Source: Lachnospiraceae bacterium (GTDB lineage Bacteria > Bacillota_A > Clostridia > Lachnospirales > Lachnospiraceae). Taken from it: a DNA stretch of 47,666 nucleotides. The position numbers were made by a program, and so were the translations under genes. Shown here piece after piece: positions 26,511 to 35,794 of the stretch. The notes below the pieces were generated by a model. That model ran no database searches and was not told the origin of the DNA. It worked only from the letters and a program-made list of their open reading frames with translations. Each line of letters starts with the position of its first letter. Position 1 is the stretch's first letter. Where the stretch lies: positions 1-47,666 of the forward strand of contig JAILDD010000006.1 in NCBI GenBank assembly GCA_024689605.1, read 5' to 3'.

Positions 26511-28187
26511 ATGGGAGCACAGAAAACTGATATCGAGATTGCAAGAGAAACAAAACTTGAGCCTATCGCAGATGTTGCCAAAAAAATTGGGGTACCGGAA
26601 GATGCCCTTGAACAGTACGGTAAGTACAAGGCGAAACTTTCGGATGAGTTTCTTGAGAGCATCGAGAATAATAAGCCCGGGAAGCTGATACTTGTTACTG
26701 CGATCAATCCCACCCCTGCCGGTGAAGGAAAGACTACTGTATCCATCGGACTTGCCCAGGGACTTTCAAGGCTGGGCCAGAAGACCTGCCTGGCACTTCG
26801 CGAGCCTTCATTGGGCCCCTGCTTTGGCGTAAAGGGCGGAGCTGCCGGCGGCGGATATTCACAGGTAGTGCCCATGGATGAGCTTAACCTTCATTTTACG
26901 GGTGATTTCCACGCAATTACTGTTGCAAATAATCTGCTTGCTGCTCTTATTGACAACCATATCCATCAGGGTAATAAACTCCGTATAGATACAAGGCAGA
27001 TTTTATGGAAGCGATGCATGGATGTAAATGACAGGAGCCTCAGAAATATTGTTGTGGGCCTTGGTGCAAAGGGGGACGGTTTTGTCAGGGAAGATCATTT
27101 CGTTATAACTGTTGCTTCCGAGATAATGGCAATCTTCTGCCTTGCCAGAGACATGAAGGATCTGAAGAAGAGGCTTTCTGAGATCATCGTTGCCTACAAC
27201 TTAGACGGCGAGCCTGTAACAGCAGGTGAACTTAATGCCGTAGGAGCAATGGCTGCACTTTTGAAGGATGCCATAAAGCCTAATATGATTCAGACATTAG
27301 AGCATACACCGGCCATCGTTCACGGAGGACCTTTTGCAAATATCGCACATGGCTGTAATTCCATAATCGCCACAAAGACAGCTATGCGGCTTGCAGATTA
27401 TACGGTTACAGAGGCTGGATTCGGTGCAGATCTGGGAGCAGAGAAATTCTTAGATATTAAGTGCCGCAAGGCCGGTCTTAAGCCTGATGCTGTTGTAATT
27501 GTGGCTACCATAAGAGCCCTGAAATACAACGGCGGTGTTGCAAAGGCAGATCTTACAAAAGAGAATATCGAAGCCCTTAAGAATGGCTCATGCAATCTGA
27601 TCAAGCATGTTGAAAATATCAAGTCCTATGGACTTCCGGTATGTGTGACGATCAATAAATTCGTCAGTGATACTGATGCGGAAGTAGAGTGCCTTAAGGA
27701 AATTTTAAATGGGCTGGATGTTCCCTTCTCTGTTTCCGAGGTTTGGGCAAAGGGCGGAGAAGGTGCCCTTGATCTTGCTAAGGATGTAATGAAGCTTGCT
27801 GATTCAAAGAATGATTTTCATTTCCTCTATCCCGATGATATGGGAATCAAGGAGAAGATTGAGACTCTTGCAACAAAAATATATGGTGCCGGCAATGTGG
27901 AATTTGCCCCTGCGGCCCTTAAGCAGATTGCTAAGATTGAGGAACTGGGCTTCAGGGAGTGTCCTGTATGCGTGGCCAAGACCCAGTATTCATTATCTGA
28001 TGATCCTAAGACGCTGGGCAGGCCTGACGGCTTTACTTTCCATATCAGGGAAGTATATGTTTCCGCAGGCGCAGGCTTTGTAGTAGCACTTTCCGGCTCC
28101 ATAACCACTATGCCCGGACTGTCTGCAACTCCTGCGGCATACAGCATAGATGTGGATGATGACGGAAACATCGTTGGACTGTTCTAA
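26511..28187 (+). CDS. fhs: Formate--tetrahydrofolate ligase
   Basis: Joins formate to tetrahydrofolate using ATP, giving 10-formyl-THF; 558 residues, the family length. ATP-binding segment [16 protein letters not shown] near 65-80, then [27 protein letters not shown] sequence around 98-120, and [19 protein letters not shown] lies 6 bases before the ATG at 26511; an in-frame upstream extension into ftsK is rejected. It is followed by folD after 24 bases, forming a one-carbon operon. Confidence 0.96.
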   Translation: MGAQKTDIEIARETKLEPIADVAKKIGVPEDALEQYGKYKAKLSDEFLESIENNKPGKLILVTAINPTPAGEGKTTVSIGLAQGLSRLGQKTCLALREPSLGPCFGVKGGAAGGGYSQVVPMDELNLHFTGDFHAITVANNLLAALIDNHIHQGNKLRIDTRQILWKRCMDVNDRSLRNIVVGLGAKGDGFVREDHFVITVASEIMAIFCLARDMKDLKKRLSEIIVAYNLDGEPVTAGELNAVGAMAALLKDAIKPNMIQTLEHTPAIVHGGPFANIAHGCNSIIATKTAMRLADYTVTEAGFGADLGAEKFLDIKCRKAGLKPDAVVIVATIRALKYNGGVAKADLTKENIEALKNGSCNLIKHVENIKSYGLPVCVTINKFVSDTDAEVECLKEILNGLDVPFSVSEVWAKGGEGALDLAKDVMKLADSKNDFHFLYPDDMGIKEKIETLATKIYGAGNVEFAPAALKQIAKIEELGFRECPVCVAKTQYSLSDDPKTLGRPDGFTFHIREVYVSAGAGFVVALSGSITTMPGLSATPAAYSIDVDDDGNIVGLF

Positions 28188-28211
28188 GATAAATTTATTC
28201 TGGAGGAAGAT

Positions 28212-29048
28212 ATGGCAGAGCTTATTGACGGTAAAAGAATTTCAAAAGAAATAAAGGATGAATTAAGGGCTGAGGCAGAAAAGTTTAAGGCTGAAGGCAG
28301 GGAAGCAACACTTGCCGTTATCCTTGTGGGTGATGACCCCGCATCTGCCGTATATGTCAATAATAAAAAGAAGGCATGTGAGTATATTGGGATAAAGTCC
28401 CTTTCGTACGAACTGCCTAAGGAAACTACAGAGGAAGAACTGCTTGCGCTTATTGAAAAACTCAATAGTGATGACAATGTAAATGGTATTCTTGTACAGC
28501 TTCCGGTTCCTGACCATATCGATGAAAATAAGATCATCCGCAGTATATCACCGTCAAAGGATGTAGACGGCTTCCATCCTCTTAACGTGGGAGCACTGCT
28601 TATCGGCGAGAAGGGCTTTGTGTCCTGTACTCCGGCAGGTGTTATACAGCTTTTAAAGCGCAGCGGCGTTGATATCGAGGGAAAGGAATGCGTTGTTGTA
28701 GGACGCAGCAATATAGTCGGAAAACCCATGGGAGTACTGCTGCTGCGTGAAAACGGTACAGTCACTATAGCCCATTCAAGAACAAAAGATTTAAAGAGTA
28801 TCTGCAAGAGGGCGGATATACTTGTAGTTGCTGTTGGCAGGCCTAAAATGATAACAGCAGACTATGTAAAAGAAGGTGCAGTGGTTATCGATGTAGGAAT
28901 ACACAGAATGGATAACGGAAAGCTTTGCGGTGATGTTGATTTTGATTCTGTAGAGCCTCATGTTTCAAGGATAACGCCTGTGCCCGGCGGTGTTGGACCT
29001 ATGACTATAGCCATGCTTATGGATAATTGCATTTCTTCTTTGCGGTGA
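28212..29048 (+). CDS. folD: Bifunctional methylene-THF dehydrogenase / methenyl-THF cyclohydrolase
   Basis: Interconverts methylene-, methenyl- and 10-formyl-THF, acting next to Fhs in the same pathway. 278 residues. Catalytic-domain motif YVNNKKKACEYIGI (with the Tyr and Lys used by the cyclohydrolase), QLPVPDHID, SPSKDVDGFHPLNVG, and the nucleotide-binding VVVGRSNIVGKPMGVLLL. GGAGGA precedes the ATG. Confidence 0.96.
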   Translation: MAELIDGKRISKEIKDELRAEAEKFKAEGREATLAVILVGDDPASAVYVNNKKKACEYIGIKSLSYELPKETTEEELLALIEKLNSDDNVNGILVQLPVPDHIDENKIIRSISPSKDVDGFHPLNVGALLIGEKGFVSCTPAGVIQLLKRSGVDIEGKECVVVGRSNIVGKPMGVLLLRENGTVTIAHSRTKDLKSICKRADILVVAVGRPKMITADYVKEGAVVIDVGIHRMDNGKLCGDVDFDSVEPHVSRITPVPGGVGPMTIAMLMDNCISSLR

Positions 29049-29064
29049 CCGGAGGATTATTGGA

Positions 29065-31176
29065 ATGATATGTCCAGTCTGTGGTGCGGAAGTCGGTGAG
29101 TCAAAACTTTTATGTCCGGAATGCGGACATGAGTTTCGGTTCATACCGGATTTCGAGCCTGAGGTTGAAAATCAAATAAGTGATACTCTTTCTGAAATCT
29201 CTATTGACGATGAGGATTTTGAAGAACTTACTCCGGAAGAGATAGAGGCGGGATATTATTATGACGAGGACGGTAACCTGTTTTATGACGGTCCTGTTTT
29301 TGATGCTGATGGCTATGAGGTCCATGATGATGATCCATACAACGGCCCGCTTTTTGATGCCCTTGGAAATCCTATAGACGACAGTGGAGATGCTGATCCG
29401 GACTGGATGGAGGCTGCGGAAGGCACGGATTTTCCTGATGACGGGTATTTAGCTGATGAGGACCGAATTGACCGACCGGATAATGATGACTTGAATGGTC
29501 ACGCAGGAAGTTCCGGAGATATTGACGGCTATGTGGATGATACCGATGGATATGCTGATGAGTACGGCAGAGCACCGGGCACGGAAGGAATGCCTGAGTC
29601 AGATGAATATTATGAAGACTATGAAGACGATTATACTGATGATGATATAGAGGCTGAAGGCGGCGATACTTCGGATTTTGGAAAAAGGGAGGAGCTTGTT
29701 GCGGAATATGCAGAGCCTGAGGAAGAGTATTCTGAATTTGACGAAGAGTACGAAGGCGATGATTTTTATGATGATGACTCTTACGACTATGACGATGATG
29801 ATATTTTTCATCAGTTCTTCCTTGCTGCAACAAAGAGTCGTTTCCGTAAGCTTTATGCATGCCTTTTTCTGATCGTAATTCTTCTGCTTGCGGGGCTTGT
29901 TTATTTTGTTTCTGTAAGGGTCTACAGGAACAGTTCCTATGAATACCAGGCTGAACTGGCTGAGCAGGCGTACCTGGAGGGGGATCTTGACGGCGCCATT
30001 GATTATATGGAAAAGGCACTGACTCTTTCTTCCGGCGATGATGAAATGAAGTTTAAACTTGCACGGTATTATTTTGAAGACTTTGATGATGAAAAAGCGC
30101 TTTTGATGCTCTGGGAAGTTGCTTATGAAAAGAATGAAAACCAGGAGCGTGCATACAGGGAGATCATTTCTTATTACGAAAAAAAGTCGGATTTTCCTAT
30201 GATAGAGTCTATACTTGAAGCCTGCAATAATGAAACTATTGTTAACAGTTTCAGGGATTATCTGGCTAATCCGCCTGAGTTTTCGTATGCATCCGGGGAG
30301 TATGATGATGTGATAACCCTGACTCTTTCGGCCGGATCGAACGGAAGCATATATTATACGACAGACGGACATGAACCGACTCTTCAGTCAACTCTTTATA
30401 CATCGCCGATACAGCTGAATCTCGGGAGCCATGAGATAAATGCGATTTTTGTAAATAATTACGGTGTTGTTTCCGAAGTGGCAAATGCCACATACAGGAT
30501 TTATATAAGGGTGCCCGATGCACTTGCAATTTCAGTGCCTGACGGTGAGTATTCGGTTCCTATGCTTATAGAAACGGAGGTTCCTCAGTTCTGTACCGTT
30601 TACTATACAACTGACGGGACACCTCCGACTATGGGTGAATCCAATGAGTATTCGGAAGGGATACCTATGCCGCTGGGACACAGCCATTTTATCTTTGCTG
30701 CCATATCCCAGGAAGGAATATCCGGTGATGTTACGGAATGCGATTATAATCTGACTATTGATTCGGATTTTGATATGCAGACGGTAATTGATGCATTCAA
30801 ACAGTACAACCTTAATATGGGACGCACTGCTGATATTGAGGGACATCTTCCCGGCAATCTTACCCGATATACTTATGTTATTGATTCTGCGATAAACCTG
30901 GATGATTCGGGCAAGGCGGTATCCGGAAATATGGCAGACCCTGAAACGGGAGAATTAAAGGAACCGGAAAATCCGCATATTTATTACATAATTACCGAAT
31001 ATACAGTGGATACATCGGGATTAACCATGAAGACCGGCAATTATTATATGGTCAGCATAGAGGATGGATTTATTTATAAGGCTGTTAAGAACGAAGGCGA
31101 AGTGATACAGCGGGGAGAACTTATTCCTCCTGAAGCATATGCTGCCCCTCCCCCTATAGTTCCTGAAGACAACTGA
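29065..31176 (+). CDS. Zinc-ribbon / acidic / TM / TPR / chitobiase-fold membrane protein
   Basis: Protein of 703 residues with an unusual layout. A zinc ribbon CPVC...CPEC lies at 3-20. An extremely acidic Asp/Glu/Tyr-rich cytoplasmic region spans about 35-255 and contains a tandem pair, YDGPVFDADGYEV and YNGPLFDALGNPI. A TM helix is at about 262-283. Outside are TPR-like helices (about 293-400), then two chitobiase/beta-hexosaminidase C-terminal-like beta domains (about 415-475 and 482-560, with SIYYTTDG and TVYYTTDG), and a C-terminal domain I do not recognise with a Pro-rich end. The chitobiase-like unit is non-catalytic in known enzymes. Together it looks like a sensor or scaffold linking cytoplasm to wall. 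It starts 16 bases after folD and ends 44 bases before the RsmF-like gene. Confidence 0.8.
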   Translation: MICPVCGAEVGESKLLCPECGHEFRFIPDFEPEVENQISDTLSEISIDDEDFEELTPEEIEAGYYYDEDGNLFYDGPVFDADGYEVHDDDPYNGPLFDALGNPIDDSGDADPDWMEAAEGTDFPDDGYLADEDRIDRPDNDDLNGHAGSSGDIDGYVDDTDGYADEYGRAPGTEGMPESDEYYEDYEDDYTDDDIEAEGGDTSDFGKREELVAEYAEPEEEYSEFDEEYEGDDFYDDDSYDYDDDDIFHQFFLAATKSRFRKLYACLFLIVILLLAGLVYFVSVRVYRNSSYEYQAELAEQAYLEGDLDGAIDYMEKALTLSSGDDEMKFKLARYYFEDFDDEKALLMLWEVAYEKNENQERAYREIISYYEKKSDFPMIESILEACNNETIVNSFRDYLANPPEFSYASGEYDDVITLTLSAGSNGSIYYTTDGHEPTLQSTLYTSPIQLNLGSHEINAIFVNNYGVVSEVANATYRIYIRVPDALAISVPDGEYSVPMLIETEVPQFCTVYYTTDGTPPTMGESNEYSEGIPMPLGHSHFIFAAISQEGISGDVTECDYNLTIDSDFDMQTVIDAFKQYNLNMGRTADIEGHLPGNLTRYTYVIDSAINLDDSGKAVSGNMADPETGELKEPENPHIYYIITEYTVDTSGLTMKTGNYYMVSIEDGFIYKAVKNEGEVIQRGELIPPEAYAAPPPIVPEDN

Positions 31177-31220
31177 CCGGAAATGTAACTGTACATGATC
31201 GCTGCCGCAAAATTTGTTAT

Positions 31221-32624
31221 ATGTTATTAGAACTGCCTGAAGAATTAAAAAAAAGAATGAGAGCGCAGCTGGGGACGGATTATCCTGCTTTTGCGCAGAG
31301 CTTTGAACAGCCGGCTGTAAAGGCTTTTTCACTGAATACTGCGGTTATATCTGCGGAAGAGTTTGAGTCTTGCGCGGAAGTGTATAAAGAACTGAAGTAT
31401 GAAAAAATCCCCGGAATGGAGAATGCATATTATTATGACTCAGATATCCATATCGGAAGATGCGCCTGTCATCATGCGGGAATGATATATTCACAGGATC
31501 CGGCGGCCATGCTGGTAGTGGATGGATTAAAATTACCGAAAAAAGCAAGGATACTTGACCTTTGTGCAGCTCCCGGAGGCAAGTCGGTACAGCTTGCCCA
31601 GAAACTCATGCAAACAGGCGGAATACTTATTTCTAACGAGCCGGACAGGGCAAGGAACAGTATTCTGTGCAGCAATATTGAACGGATGGGATTTAAAAAT
31701 GTGGCTGTCACATGTATGTATCCCGATGAACTGTCAAAGTTTTATCCTTCGTATTTTGATGCTGTGCTTGTTGATGCTCCATGCTCGGGGGAAGGGATGT
31801 TCAGAAAATACCCGGACAGCATTGAACAGTGGAGCTTGTCAAATATTGAACACTGTGCCTCAAGGCAGAAGGATATCCTTGGAAGTGCCGTATCAATGCT
31901 GAAACCCGGCGGAATGCTTGTTTATTCAACCTGTACCTATGCTCCTGAAGAGGATGAGGAGATTGCGAATTTTATCTGTGACGTACTTGGGCTAGAACTT
32001 GCTGAAACACCGGAGATAGTAACTGAATATGCGGCTGCCGTGCCTTTGAAAAAGGGAAATGCTTACAGGTTTTATCCCCATGTTTCAAAAGGCGAGGGTC
32101 AGTTTATGGCTTATTTTAAAAAGCCGGGCAAACTGGAGGATAATGTGTCATCAGAACCAGTGAGGCTTTCCGGAAATAAAAAAAAGGCAGACGGTGAATG
32201 CTGCAGGCTTATGGGTGAGGCTTTTAACGGTTTTCCGGATATTGATACGGAATGCATATTCCGTAACGTTGATACGTTGTTTTATATCGGTAAAGGAATG
32301 GACAGACTGCCGGAAAAGGGTGTCACTAAATACGGAGTCTGTATCGGAACCATAGAAAAAAAGAGATTTATTACGCACCATGATTTTTTTTCAGCGTTTG
32401 GCTGCGGTATAAAGAACCGTCTGGAACTTTTTCCCGGAAGCAGTGAACTGGCGGCGTACCTTCACGGTGAGGAACTGAGATTATCACAGATAAAGAATGG
32501 GGTATATTCAGGAGCAGATAAAGGATTTGGCGCAGTTACTGTCATGGGGGTGGCACTGGGCGGTTTCAAAATAGCCGGCGGCCGTATAAAGAACCATTAT
32601 CCCAAGGGGCTCAGGAATCTTTAG
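31221..32624 (+). CDS. RsmF/RsmB-family rRNA cytosine-C5 methyltransferase
   Basis: SAM-dependent RNA methyltransferase of 467 residues. An N-terminal NOP2/Sun-type domain leads to LDLCAAPGGKSVQLAQKL (SAM site), the catalytic motifs DAPCSGEGMFRK and STCTYAPEEDEEI (two Cys). The C-terminal part ends with the PUA-like GRIKNHYPKGLR motif typical of RsmF-like proteins in Firmicutes. The 16S rRNA target is inferred from the family. No Shine-Dalgarno precedes the ATG, but the start LPEELKKRM fits the family. Confidence 0.88.
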   Translation: MLLELPEELKKRMRAQLGTDYPAFAQSFEQPAVKAFSLNTAVISAEEFESCAEVYKELKYEKIPGMENAYYYDSDIHIGRCACHHAGMIYSQDPAAMLVVDGLKLPKKARILDLCAAPGGKSVQLAQKLMQTGGILISNEPDRARNSILCSNIERMGFKNVAVTCMYPDELSKFYPSYFDAVLVDAPCSGEGMFRKYPDSIEQWSLSNIEHCASRQKDILGSAVSMLKPGGMLVYSTCTYAPEEDEEIANFICDVLGLELAETPEIVTEYAAAVPLKKGNAYRFYPHVSKGEGQFMAYFKKPGKLEDNVSSEPVRLSGNKKKADGECCRLMGEAFNGFPDIDTECIFRNVDTLFYIGKGMDRLPEKGVTKYGVCIGTIEKKRFITHHDFFSAFGCGIKNRLELFPGSSELAAYLHGEELRLSQIKNGVYSGADKGFGAVTVMGVALGGFKIAGGRIKNHYPKGLRNL

Positions 32625-32635
32625 GAGGATAAGCT

Positions 32636-33649
32636 TTGACCGAAAATGCAGAAAGCAAATACAGCCTGGATATTGACGCAGAGAGCCTTAAACTGCTTTT
32701 TGGCATGTATGACAGCTCTGTAACAAAAATTGAGAGTGAGCTGTCAGTTGATATCACAGATCGTGACGGAAGACTTAATATTTATGGCGCGGAAAAGGAT
32801 GTCAAAAGGGCAACACGCCTTATCATAGACCTGATAGAATCATCCAAAGCTGAAAAAAAGATTGACAGGCAGAAGCTTGAATACGGCATAAGCCTTGCCA
32901 GGGAAGACAACCAGGATATGCTTGTGGAGCTGGATAAGGATGTGATCTGCCGTACCATACAGGGAAAGCCCATAAAGCCAAAGACCGCAGGACAGAAGAA
33001 CTACACGGATTCTATCCGGGACAATATGATCACTTTCGGATACGGTCCGGCAGGTACGGGAAAAACTTATCTTGCCATAGCGATGGCGGTTACGGCGTTT
33101 AAAGCTGAGGAAGTAGGACGAATCATCCTTACAAGGCCGGCGATAGAAGCGGGGGAAAAGCTGGGGTTCCTTCCGGGAGACCTCCAGAGCAAAGTTGATC
33201 CTTATCTTCGCCCTTTGTATGATGCGCTGTACCAGATAATGGGGGCAGACAGCTTCCAGAAGAATATGGAAAAAGGACTGATAGAAGTTGCGCCGCTTGC
33301 ATACATGAGGGGACGTACACTTGATAATTCCTATATTATCCTTGATGAGGCACAGAATACCACACCGGGACAGATGAAGATGTTCCTGACACGTATCGGC
33401 TTCGGCTCCAAGGCGGTGATAACAGGTGACCTGACGCAGAAGGACCTTGGGGGAAATACACTTTCAGGACTGGAAGAAGCTTTAAAGGTATTGAAAAATG
33501 TTGAGGGTATAGGTTTTGCAGCTCTGGACAGCAGGGATGTGGTGCGACATCCTCTGGTTATGAAGATTGTCCAGGCTTATGAAAATTATGAAAAACGAAG
33601 CAGAAAAGAAAACAATGCAGGAAAGAACAGAAGAAAATATAATAATTGA
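32636..33649 (+). CDS. phoH: PhoH-family ATPase
   Basis: Cytoplasmic P-loop ATPase of 337 residues. An N-terminal KH-like RNA-binding region (about 10-80) precedes the PhoH domain with Walker A GPAGTGKTYLA and Walker B YIILDEAQNTTPGQMK, and TGDLTQKDL. The family is linked to RNA metabolism and usually neighbours ybeY, as here. The start codon is TTG, chosen because AGGAGG at 32623-32628 lies 7 bases upstream. The end overlaps the ybeY start. Confidence 0.92.
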   Translation: MTENAESKYSLDIDAESLKLLFGMYDSSVTKIESELSVDITDRDGRLNIYGAEKDVKRATRLIIDLIESSKAEKKIDRQKLEYGISLAREDNQDMLVELDKDVICRTIQGKPIKPKTAGQKNYTDSIRDNMITFGYGPAGTGKTYLAIAMAVTAFKAEEVGRIILTRPAIEAGEKLGFLPGDLQSKVDPYLRPLYDALYQIMGADSFQKNMEKGLIEVAPLAYMRGRTLDNSYIILDEAQNTTPGQMKMFLTRIGFGSKAVITGDLTQKDLGGNTLSGLEEALKVLKNVEGIGFAALDSRDVVRHPLVMKIVQAYENYEKRSRKENNAGKNRRKYNN

Positions 33650-34169
33650 ATTTGAAAATGAAACGGAAATGCCTGCAGAGGCGGAAGAAGGCTATATCCC
33701 TGACAGCAGGCTTATAGAGATAGCTGCTTCGGTATGCCAAAAGTCTCTGGAGATCCATTCGATAGGCGGTTTATGCAAAGTTTCACTTATGGTAGTAGAT
33801 AGCCGCACTATCAGAGAATACAATAATTCGCAGCGAGGGATAGATTCTGTTACAGATGTTCTTTCGTTTCCGAATATACCTTTTACTACTGAAAACAAAG
33901 GCGATGTAAGTATATTTGATGAGCTCAATAAGGCTGACTATATTGATCCGGAGGATGGTCGTATAGTCCTTGGAGAAATTGTAATTTGCTATGAAAGGGT
34001 AATAAGTCAGGCAAAGGATTACGGTCACAGTTACGAAAGGGAATTGGCTTTCCTTACGGCCCACAGCATACTTCATCTTCTGGGCTATGACCATATTGAA
34101 GAAAGTGACAGGATTGAGATGGAAGCAATGCAGCGGAATATTCTGGATCCCTTAGGTTTTAAGAGATAA
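33615..34169 (+). CDS. ybeY: Endoribonuclease YbeY (rRNA maturation)
   Basis: Zinc-dependent RNase used in 16S rRNA 3' processing and ribosome quality control; 184 residues from this start. The zinc motif AHSILHLLGYDH has the three His, with Ser where most have Gly. Other family segments are RGIDSVTDVLSFP and GEIVICYERV. Starts are ambiguous: ATGs at 33579 and 33588 are also in frame. ATG 33615 places the first beta strand (IIIEFENE) as in typical YbeY proteins and limits the phoH overlap to 35 bases. The stop overlaps the next start as TAATG. Confidence 0.85.
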   Translation: MQERTEENIIIEFENETEMPAEAEEGYIPDSRLIEIAASVCQKSLEIHSIGGLCKVSLMVVDSRTIREYNNSQRGIDSVTDVLSFPNIPFTTENKGDVSIFDELNKADYIDPEDGRIVLGEIVICYERVISQAKDYGHSYERELAFLTAHSILHLLGYDHIEESDRIEMEAMQRNILDPLGFKR

Positions 34170-35794
34170 TGGCAGGAACATCTAAAGCTAAAAAAAAGAA
34201 TACAGGCGGTTATCCGGCGGCACTTGGTGTCTGTTTCTTTCTGTTTATGGCGAGTTTTGTGCTTAACAGTCTGGGGGCAGCGTTTTTTTATTCTGCTTTT
34301 TTCCTGAATCTGTTATTGATCTTTTTGTTTCCGTTCTGTGTTTCGGTTGAATGCAGAAGGATGATGAAGGACCGTGTATCACTGAAAAGCTTTAATAAGG
34401 CTAAGAATATTTACCGTTATTCCTGGGGGTTATGTCTGACCTGGGAAAGTGCGGTTGCAGCATTGGTTTACATAATTTTTTTATGTTTACCAATTCCTTT
34501 TCTTCCCGGTACAGGCAGGGAACTGATCTATTTTATCTTTCCGCCGGTGTTTATTCTGTTTTCATTTTCCCATATACTTTCATCATCTGATGCGGCATAT
34601 CTGAAAAAAAACATGTTTTATTATCATTTCGGCGTACTTTTGATGCTGGCATTACCCGTGATGATAATAATGGTAAGCATATTTCACAGGCATGCATCCA
34701 TTACAGCAGAGTTATTGGATAATGTGGCGGCAGGCGATGCATATATCGCTTTTGTATGTACGCTTAGTATATGTGTGTTTGCTTTTGTTCTGTGGATATA
34801 TATGCTTTTTCTGCATTCGGGTGTAAGAAAAAAAGCCGTAAGGCGTATTGCAGCTGATAAAGCGAGGGTTAATGAGGCGGGGATGATACTTCTTTCCAAA
34901 GCTTCATTCTCCAATATGTTTGCGCTTTTGCCGATAGGGTTGATAATTCCTTCTGTATTTCTGATATTTTACGGCGGAATGGATACATTGCTGGGGAATC
35001 AGCTTAAACTATACCGTTTAGGCCTGGCGTTGGGAATAATTGTTCCTTTTTACAGTTATCCTGTTGTGTTCGCGCTGCTGCTTGCGAATAAGGACTCGAG
35101 GCAGTTCTATCTGGCACATCTCCATCATGAAATTCCTGAGCTGCGTACAAGGGTAAGTGATACCCTGCGCAATATCCTGATCCCTTCAGTTTTTGTTTCT
35201 GCCTTTATGCTTGGATGTGCTGAAACCATAGCATCTGCCATGTATGGGACATCCGGATTTTTTTCTCCTATGGTTATAAGGCTAGGTGCATTAGGTGTAC
35301 CTTTTGCGGCGCTTCTCGGCGGGACAACATGCATTTTCCTGTATATGCGGAAAAATAATTATGTTTTGATTTCCGGCGTTGTCGCATTCTTCATTTCATT
35401 ATGCGTTTCTTTTGCATGCAGGGATGGTGTAGGAGTAAAAGTATATATGCCTGTTGTTGCTGTTGTTCTGTTTTTTATCGTATCATCAGCTGTTTCACTA
35501 ATATTTTTAAATAATTATCTTTCGGCAAGGGTTCCGGCAGTACATGTGTTAAAGTCTGTTTCTGCAATTCTGGTTCCGCTTATAATCTTTGTGGGGATGG
35601 ATATGCTTTTTGTTTTTACTCCGGTTTCACCGTATATAATTATTCCGGCTGCATTTTTCATAGGCGGCTTCGTATTTTTCTATATGTCATGTACCATGGC
35701 AGTTTTAAACAGGCAGAATATACGGGAAATGCCGTTTTCTGATTTTATGACGAATACGGCAAAGAGGATGAGGATTCTTAAAAATGAAGAATAG
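34169..35794 (+). CDS. Polytopic membrane protein, MOP-type flippase (SpoVB/MurJ-like, divergent)
   Basis: Highly hydrophobic protein of 541 residues with about 12-14 TM helices. The central part (KLYRLGLALGIIVPFYSYPV ... IPELRTRVSDTLRNILIPSVFVSAFMLGCAETIASAMYG) has the rhythm of SpoVB/MurJ-type MOP-superfamily flippases, which move lipid-linked sugars across the membrane. Identity is low to what I know, so the substrate is open. It is translationally coupled to ybeY (TAATG) and overlaps the next gene by 11 bases. Confidence 0.6.
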   Translation: MAGTSKAKKKNTGGYPAALGVCFFLFMASFVLNSLGAAFFYSAFFLNLLLIFLFPFCVSVECRRMMKDRVSLKSFNKAKNIYRYSWGLCLTWESAVAALVYIIFLCLPIPFLPGTGRELIYFIFPPVFILFSFSHILSSSDAAYLKKNMFYYHFGVLLMLALPVMIIMVSIFHRHASITAELLDNVAAGDAYIAFVCTLSICVFAFVLWIYMLFLHSGVRKKAVRRIAADKARVNEAGMILLSKASFSNMFALLPIGLIIPSVFLIFYGGMDTLLGNQLKLYRLGLALGIIVPFYSYPVVFALLLANKDSRQFYLAHLHHEIPELRTRVSDTLRNILIPSVFVSAFMLGCAETIASAMYGTSGFFSPMVIRLGALGVPFAALLGGTTCIFLYMRKNNYVLISGVVAFFISLCVSFACRDGVGVKVYMPVVAVVLFFIVSSAVSLIFLNNYLSARVPAVHVLKSVSAILVPLIIFVGMDMLFVFTPVSPYIIIPAAFFIGGFVFFYMSCTMAVLNRQNIREMPFSDFMTNTAKRMRILKNEE

